A DNA stretch of 11,457 nucleotides from an uncultured Gammaproteobacteria bacterium (GTDB lineage: Bacteria > Pseudomonadota > Gammaproteobacteria > GCA-001735895): assembly GCA_945787265.1 (NCBI GenBank), contig CALZHS010000064.1, positions 1-11,457 on the forward strand. The letters are read 5' to 3'. Below are positions 8,355 to 11,457 of this stretch, in pieces (the first letter of the stretch is position 1; each line of letters opens with the position of its first letter). A program made the translations under genes and the position numbers. The notes beneath the pieces were generated by a model, which saw only the letters and a list, made by a program, of their open reading frames with translations, made no database searches and had not been told where the DNA came from.

Positions 8355-8809
8355 AGCGTTAGTTCCGCCAGTGCCGCGGGCATCTCATCACCGGTACCAT
8401 CACTCAGCCAGTTATTCATGCGCTCGGCCCAGAGCACTTCGTCCCAGAGCTCGAACTTTTTACCTTGCCCGATCAGTACCACCTTCTTTCCGAGCTGTGC
8501 ATATTCCCGCAGTGGATTGGACAGCAACATGCGGCCATTGGTATCAACCTCAACCTCGGTGGCATGACCGATCAGCAAGCGCTGGATGCGGCGGGTCGTC
8601 GGATTAAAGCTGGGTAAGGCTTCGATTTTTTCTTCAATCAGTTCCCATTCGGGAAGCGGGTATATCAGCAGGCATGGCTGGTCGGTATCGATCGTGACGA
8701 TCAGTTGACTCTGACAGATCTCGAGCAGCCGCTCACGATAGCGCGCGGGAAGAACGATTCTCCCCTTCGCGTCCAAAGATAGATTGGAAACCCCTCGAAA
8801 TTTGTGCAC
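8351..8809 (-). CDS. mraZ: Transcriptional regulator MraZ
   Basis: MraZ is a nucleoid-associated DNA-binding protein with two AbrB/SpoVT-like domains. In E. coli it binds repeats upstream of its own gene and represses the dcw operon. The product shows FRGVSNLSLDAKGR with the first DxxxR signature at D13-R17 and a second at D89-R93 (DTNGR). CLLIYPLPEWE (46-56), RRIQRLLIGHATEVEVD (73-89) and GKKFELWDE (116-124) are also family-typical. I chose the GTG at 8809 because it gives 152 residues (the E. coli length) and starts three residues before the conserved FRG. A GTG at 8830 is in frame, but it lies inside the operator repeats and would add seven unmatched residues. Ribosome-binding signals are weak for both. 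The stop overlaps the rsmH GTG. It is the first gene of the operon. Confidence 0.93.
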   Translation of the reverse strand: MHKFRGVSNLSLDAKGRIVLPARYRERLLEICQSQLIVTIDTDQPCLLIYPLPEWELIEEKIEALPSFNPTTRRIQRLLIGHATEVEVDTNGRMLLSNPLREYAQLGKKVVLIGQGKKFELWDEVLWAERMNNWLSDGTGDEMPAALAELTL

Positions 8810-8821
8810 GTTTAACCCGTT

Positions 8822-8861
8822 ATGTGACACTTTGTGCCACTATTGCCCACTTAGTGACACA
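8822..8861 (-). promoter_or_regulatory. Probable MraZ operator: four GTG repeats in exact 10-base phase
   Basis: On the minus strand the block reads as four consecutive 10-base units, each with GTG at positions 2-4: TGTGTCACTA, AGTGGGCAAT, AGTGGCACAA and AGTGTCACAT. Known MraZ operators are TGGG(N) direct repeats with 5-base spacers, giving the same 10-base period just upstream of mraZ. Here only the second unit is a perfect GTGGG; the others are degenerate. The block begins at the -10 element of the candidate promoter and ends 12 bases before the chosen mraZ start, a good position for repression. The phasing is seen directly. MraZ binding is inferred from family knowledge and context. Confidence 0.72.
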
Positions 8862-8888
8862 ATATGGCTGATTTTTACCACAAGTCAA
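8861..8888 (-). promoter_or_regulatory. Candidate sigma-70 promoter of the dcw operon (Pmra-like)
   Basis: The minus strand has TTGACT at 8888-8883 (five of six matches to the -35 consensus), a 16-base spacer, then CATATT at 8866-8861 (four of six to the -10). Transcription would begin about 7 bases downstream, inside the first MraZ repeat, leaving a leader of about 45 bases before the GTG at 8809. The place is right for the operon's main promoter, but the -10 is imperfect, so this is a moderate call. Confidence 0.5.
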
Positions 8889-8902
8889 GTAAAATAGGGA
8901 CT

Positions 8903-8932
8903 GTAATACGGGTTTTTTCTCAATGACGTCAA
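8903..8932 (-). promoter_or_regulatory. Weaker candidate second promoter upstream of mraZ
   Basis: The minus strand carries TTGACG (8932-8927), an 18-base spacer, then TATTAC (8908-8903). The -35 is good (five of six) and the -10 mediocre (four of six). It would lie about 45 bases upstream of the better candidate. The -35 overlaps a palindrome, TGACGTCA. There is no evidence of use beyond the match. Confidence 0.2.
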
Positions 8933-9031
8933 TAACTTAGCCTGCTGACTTAAAGTGCACAAGACAATACGTCAGGCAAAACCGATACTTATATCTAATA
9001 GTTAAAGTGTTACATTAAGTTGGTGCAGATT

Positions 9032-9049
9032 TTGTGCGATTTTGCACAA
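9032..9049. repeat. Short inverted repeat in the mraZ-rnpB intergenic region
   Basis: The arms TTGTGC and GCACAA are separated by GATTTT, a perfect 6-base dyad in an A/T-rich stretch. GTGC/GCAC-type words recur nearby (GTGCAC at 8955-8960, GGTGCA at 9022-9027), so this could be a binding site for an unknown regulator. It lies just downstream of the rnpB terminator and upstream of the dcw promoter. Otherwise the stretch 8933-9057 shows no gene or RNA that I can recognise. Chance occurrence is possible. Confidence 0.3.
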
Positions 9050-9057
9050 TTTCACGG

Positions 9058-9093
9058 ATTAAAAATAAGGGGGTGCATGGCATTGCACCCCCC
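9058..9093 (-). terminator. Intrinsic terminator of rnpB
   Basis: On the minus strand a perfect 9-base-pair stem, GGGGGTGCA with TGCACCCCC, closes a 6-base loop (9069-9077 with 9084-9092). It is followed at once by TTATTTTTAA. It begins about a dozen bases after the mature 3' end of RNase P RNA, the usual arrangement. It should also insulate the dcw operon from rnpB transcription. Confidence 0.9.
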
Positions 9094-9104
9094 AGTTGAA
9101 TTGA

Positions 9105-9454
9105 TAGTCAGCCTGTAAGCCGGGTTCTGTCGAGGATAATCATTCATCTGGACTGAAAGTCACCTTCCAGCCTCAAGCGACCAACCCGAAAACGACGCGG
9201 GCCGCGCCATTGTTTTCCTATTTGGTCTTGCTCCGGGTGGGGTTTACCCTGCCACTTCTGTTACCAGAAGCGCGGTGCGCTCTTACCGCACCATTTCACC
9301 CTTACCAGCCGCAGCTGGCGGTATACTTTCTGTTGCACTGGCCGTGGGCTTGCGCCCCCCAGACGTTATCTGGCACCCTGCCCTGTGGAGCCCGGACTTT
9401 CCTCCAGTTCCCAATCATATTAATGACCGAAACCAGCGATTATCCAGCTGACTA
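9105..9454 (-). ncRNA. rnpB: RNase P RNA, bacterial type A
   Basis: This is the catalytic RNA of RNase P, which removes 5' leaders from pre-tRNAs. Conserved blocks are clear on the minus strand: the P4 5' strand region GGAGGAAAGTCCGGGCTCC (9405-9387), CAGGGTGCC, CCAGTGCAACAGA, GGTAAGGGTGAAA, GGTAAGAGCGCACCGCG, CCACCCGGAGCAAG.CCAAATAGG, GATGAATGA and ACAGAACCCGGCTTA (about 9130-9116). Ends are set by pairing of P1 (TAGTCAGC at 9454-9447 with GCTGACTA at 9112-9105). P2 pairs GGATAATC with GATTATCC. The GGGT element that binds tRNA CCA is kept just after the P16/P17 hairpin. At about 350 nt it is shorter than E. coli's 377, mainly through a reduced P12 and a small P3. The place upstream of mraZ agrees with the order I recall for Pseudomonas. 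Confidence 0.97.
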
Positions 9455-9460
9455 ATGTGT

Positions 9461-9513
9461 ATGATAATGATAAACAGGGGGTTCAGTATAGTTATTTTGT
9501 TGAGAATCAACGA
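9461..9513 (-). promoter_or_regulatory. Region with candidate rnpB promoter elements
   Basis: The gap between the ABM-like gene and rnpB must hold the rnpB promoter unless the RNA is processed from a longer transcript. Two options are visible on the minus strand. One is TATCAT at 9466-9461, 6 bases before the P1 5' strand, with no good -35. The other is TATACT at 9490-9485, with a poor -35 (TCGTTG at 9513-9508, spacer 17), which would start upstream of the mature end. Neither is convincing alone. Confidence 0.3.
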
Positions 9514-9537
9514 AATTAAAGATACTGCCCCACTCCG

Positions 9538-9849
9538 TCAGCCGGCTGACTCATCCCGGTGCAAGATCAGCTGCTTCAGCAGCGTAAACTTTTCCTCTTT
9601 CAGCAAGAAAGGTCGAATCGCATCGAGTAACTCCTGGCGCTCGCTGGATTGATACCAGTGCTGCCAGGCCGCCTCATCGATCCAGCGCGTAATGACCACA
9701 TAGTGATTAGGTCGGTGAATGTCAACCGATGACTCACCCGATACATAACCAGAAGCATTTGCCATCACGCCGAGCAGGTCTGCAATGGCAGCCTCGTAGT
9801 ATTGCTCGAGACCTTCTGCGATTTCGCGTTCAATGATTACCCTGATCAT
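9538..9849 (-). CDS. Antibiotic biosynthesis monooxygenase (ABM) domain protein, function unknown
   Basis: The 103-residue product matches the small ABM/dimeric alpha-beta barrel fold in its pattern. It has an N-terminal strand MIRVIIEREI, a first helix with AIADLLGVMANASGYVSGES (about 21-40), a strand YVVITRWIDEAAWQHWYQSS (about 50-69), and a final helix and strand with AIRPFLLKEEKF. The fold covers heme-degrading enzymes, quinol monooxygenases and many stress-related proteins of unknown role. I see no residue pattern that selects one of these, so no substrate is proposed. The ATG at 9849 has a GAGGTGA ribosome-binding motif at good spacing. It is transcribed towards rnpB and divergently from the AOR-family gene, 109 bases away. 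A functional link with that gene is possible but not shown. Confidence 0.82.
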   Translation of the reverse strand: MIRVIIEREIAEGLEQYYEAAIADLLGVMANASGYVSGESSVDIHRPNHYVVITRWIDEAAWQHWYQSSERQELLDAIRPFLLKEEKFTLLKQLILHRDESAG

Positions 9850-9958
9850 TGATTATCACCTCGTTTTCGACCGCTTTACGGCCGCTCAGCTGTGTTAAAT
9901 CAGATCTGCAGGATATACAATCGCAACCAGAACACAATATCTTCCCGGAGGAACCCCG

Positions 9959-11457
9959 ATGGCCTGGCAACAACAGATTCTTCGCGTCAACCTGAGCAAG
10001 GGTAGCTGCGATATCGAACCGCTTAACATGGAATGGGCCGAGGCATTTCTTGGCTCTCGCGGACTCGGCAGCAAGTACCTGTACGAGGAAATGGACCCGG
10101 CCGCGGATGCCCTGTCGGCTGAAAACAAGATTATCTTCGCCACCGGCCCGCTGACCGGCACCATGGCCTCAACGGGTGGACGCTATACCGTCATAACCAA
10201 GGGACCACTGACCGGGGCCATCGCCTGCTCTAATTCCGGCGGTAAATTCGGCGGCGAATTGAAAATGGCGGGTTACGATTTACTCATCATCGAGGGCGAA
10301 TCGAAAAAACCGGTCTACCTGCATATCGAAGATGAAAAAGCCGAGATTTGCGACGCCGGCGAAATCTGGGGCAAAACCGTCTGGGAAACCGAGGATATAC
10401 TGGCGAAGAAATACCAGGATCCGCTGATGCGCTTTGCCGGAATCGGTCAGGCAGGGGAAACACTGTGCCGCTACGCCTGCATCGTCAACGACAAGCATCG
10501 CGCTGCCGGTCGCTCCGGCGTTGGCGCGGTCATGGGCTCCAAGAAGCTGAAGACGATTGCGGTACGCGGCACCAAAGGCGTGCGCAACAAGGATCCCGCA
10601 GCTTTCTACCGCATCGTCAACGAGGTCAACGCGCGCATGAACGATCGCGATGAAATGTCGCGCGACGGCACGCTGGCGATGATCGACGTCACCAATCAAT
10701 TTGGCAGCCTGCCGACGCGAAACAACCGCAGCGTGCGTTTCGAGGGTGCGAATAAACTCAACCCGGAAGCGATGCATACACCGAACCAAAACGGGCATAC
10801 CAATATCGTGACCAATGGCGCCTGCTTCGCCTGCACCATTGGCTGCGGCCGTATCTGTAAAATTGATCCGACCCATTTTTCGGTCAAGGACAGGCCCGAA
10901 TACCACGGCGCCTCGGGCGGTCTCGAATATGAAACCGCCTACGCGCTGGGCGCGGCCTGCGGTATAGACGACATCGATGCAGCGACATTCGCGGGTTTCA
11001 TCTGCAACGAATACGGCATGGATCCCATATCGCTCGGCGGCTCGGTCGCGGCGGCGATGGAGCTCTACGATATCGGCGCGATCGACGATAAAATCACCGG
11101 CGGCATCAAGCTCGAGTTCGGCTCCGCCGAGGCGCTGTGCCAGATAGCTGAACTGGCCGGCAAGGGCGAGGGCTTTGGCGTCGACATTGCAATGGGTTCG
11201 AGGCGCCTGTGCGAGAAATACGGGCATCCGGACCTGTCGATGACGGTCAAGGGGCAGGAATTTGCGGCCTATGACGGACGCTCGATGCAGGGCATGGGGC
11301 TTGCTTACGCGACCAGTAACCGTGGCGCCTGTCATCTGCGCGCCGATCCCTACGGACACGATTTCGAGACTACCGAAATCGAAGGCAAAGCCAGGATCGT
11401 GCGCGATTCCCAGCACGACGTCGCCTTTCTCGATTCGAGCGGGCTATGCCTTTTCCC
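9959..11457 (+). CDS. Aldehyde ferredoxin oxidoreductase (AOR) family tungsten/molybdenum pterin enzyme (partial, 3' end outside window)
   Basis: The frame is open from ATG 9959 to the window edge (499 codons; the family is about 600-650). GGAGGA lies 6 bases before the start. Family features run the whole length and resemble Pyrococcus furiosus AOR: GSRGLGSKYLYEEMDP early, then GPLTGTMASTGGRY and KGPLTGAIACSNSGGKFGGE for pterin binding, then RAAGRSGVGAVMGSKKLK. All four [4Fe-4S] ligands are present: C289, C292 and C296 in CFACTIGC, and C497 in SGLCLFP. The catalytic-region LEYET (E323, E325) and H459 in RGACHLR correspond to known active-site residues. About 11 extra residues with another cysteine (C300) separate the cluster from LEYET. 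These enzymes oxidise aldehydes, or related substrates in paralogues, with ferredoxin or another acceptor. Substrate and metal cannot be told here, and no electron-transfer subunit is visible. Confidence 0.93.
   Translation, partial: MAWQQQILRVNLSKGSCDIEPLNMEWAEAFLGSRGLGSKYLYEEMDPAADALSAENKIIFATGPLTGTMASTGGRYTVITKGPLTGAIACSNSGGKFGGELKMAGYDLLIIEGESKKPVYLHIEDEKAEICDAGEIWGKTVWETEDILAKKYQDPLMRFAGIGQAGETLCRYACIVNDKHRAAGRSGVGAVMGSKKLKTIAVRGTKGVRNKDPAAFYRIVNEVNARMNDRDEMSRDGTLAMIDVTNQFGSLPTRNNRSVRFEGANKLNPEAMHTPNQNGHTNIVTNGACFACTIGCGRICKIDPTHFSVKDRPEYHGASGGLEYETAYALGAACGIDDIDAATFAGFICNEYGMDPISLGGSVAAAMELYDIGAIDDKITGGIKLEFGSAEALCQIAELAGKGEGFGVDIAMGSRRLCEKYGHPDLSMTVKGQEFAAYDGRSMQGMGLAYATSNRGACHLRADPYGHDFETTEIEGKARIVRDSQHDVAFLDSSGLCLF

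Noticed and set aside
8924..8931. Palindrome TGACGTCA upstream of mraZ
   Set aside because: An 8-base palindrome with poorly matching flanks is too short to call a site on its own. It is noted only as overlapping a weak promoter candidate.
9170..9215. Possible loss of the CCA-binding GGU element in RNase P RNA
   Set aside because: A first alignment to the P16/P17 hairpin suggested GGC, but on recounting against the E. coli RNA the GGU lies just 3' of that hairpin, and GGGT is present here.
9210..9455. A short plus-strand open frame of 81 codons
   Set aside because: It runs opposite the RNase P RNA gene, whose conserved blocks and paired ends explain the sequence.
10280..11416. A 378-codon open frame on the minus strand opposite the AOR-family gene
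   Set aside because: It lies entirely antisense to a frame with strong AOR motifs throughout. Its translation shows no recognisable domain, and long antisense frames are common opposite GC-rich codons.
1..11457. CRISPR arrays, insertion sequences, tRNA genes, prophage genes
   Set aside because: I looked for repeat-spacer patterns, transposase-like frames, terminal inverted repeats and tRNA cloverleaf motifs and saw none.

Overview
The window is chromosomal DNA from a gammaproteobacterium whose genus I cannot name. The main evidence is a division and cell wall (dcw) cluster in the canonical order, all on the minus strand: mraZ, rsmH, ftsL, ftsI, murE, murF, mraY, murD, ftsW. Its proteins resemble the E. 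coli ones closely in motif and length: MraY 360 aa, MraZ 152 aa, and a MurE with the DNPR motif of meso-diaminopimelate-adding enzymes. A type A RNase P RNA lies directly upstream of mraZ, as I recall from Pseudomonas.

Layout. Positions 1-8809 (read right to left) form a tightly packed operon in which successive genes overlap by 1 to 11 bases. MraZ is the DNA-binding autoregulator, RsmH an rRNA methyltransferase, FtsL and FtsI septal proteins, and MurE, MurF and MurD amino-acid ligases of peptidoglycan precursor synthesis. MraY makes lipid I, and FtsW (start only) is the septal glycosyltransferase partner of FtsI. Upstream of mraZ there is a plausible promoter and four GTG-containing repeats with an exact 10-base period, the form expected of an MraZ operator. 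Positions 9058-9454 hold rnpB with a strong intrinsic terminator, also on the minus strand.

Positions 9538-9849 (minus) encode a small antibiotic biosynthesis monooxygenase (ABM)-fold protein. Divergent from it, a gene for an aldehyde ferredoxin oxidoreductase-family tungsten/molybdenum pterin enzyme starts at 9959 (plus) and runs off the window. These two genes look like accessory metabolic cargo next to the conserved cluster.

The main anomaly is in rsmH. Its N-terminal 178 codons and C-terminal 97 codons are both well conserved, but about 37 codons between them are missing and the two parts are in different frames. The missing part contains the most recognisable signature of the family. 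This is either a real inactivating deletion in the middle of an essential operon or an assembly error. I did not find a convincing new multi-gene system. The items most worth a second look are the rsmH lesion, the phased MraZ operator that overlaps an apparent upstream start codon, and the AOR-family gene.
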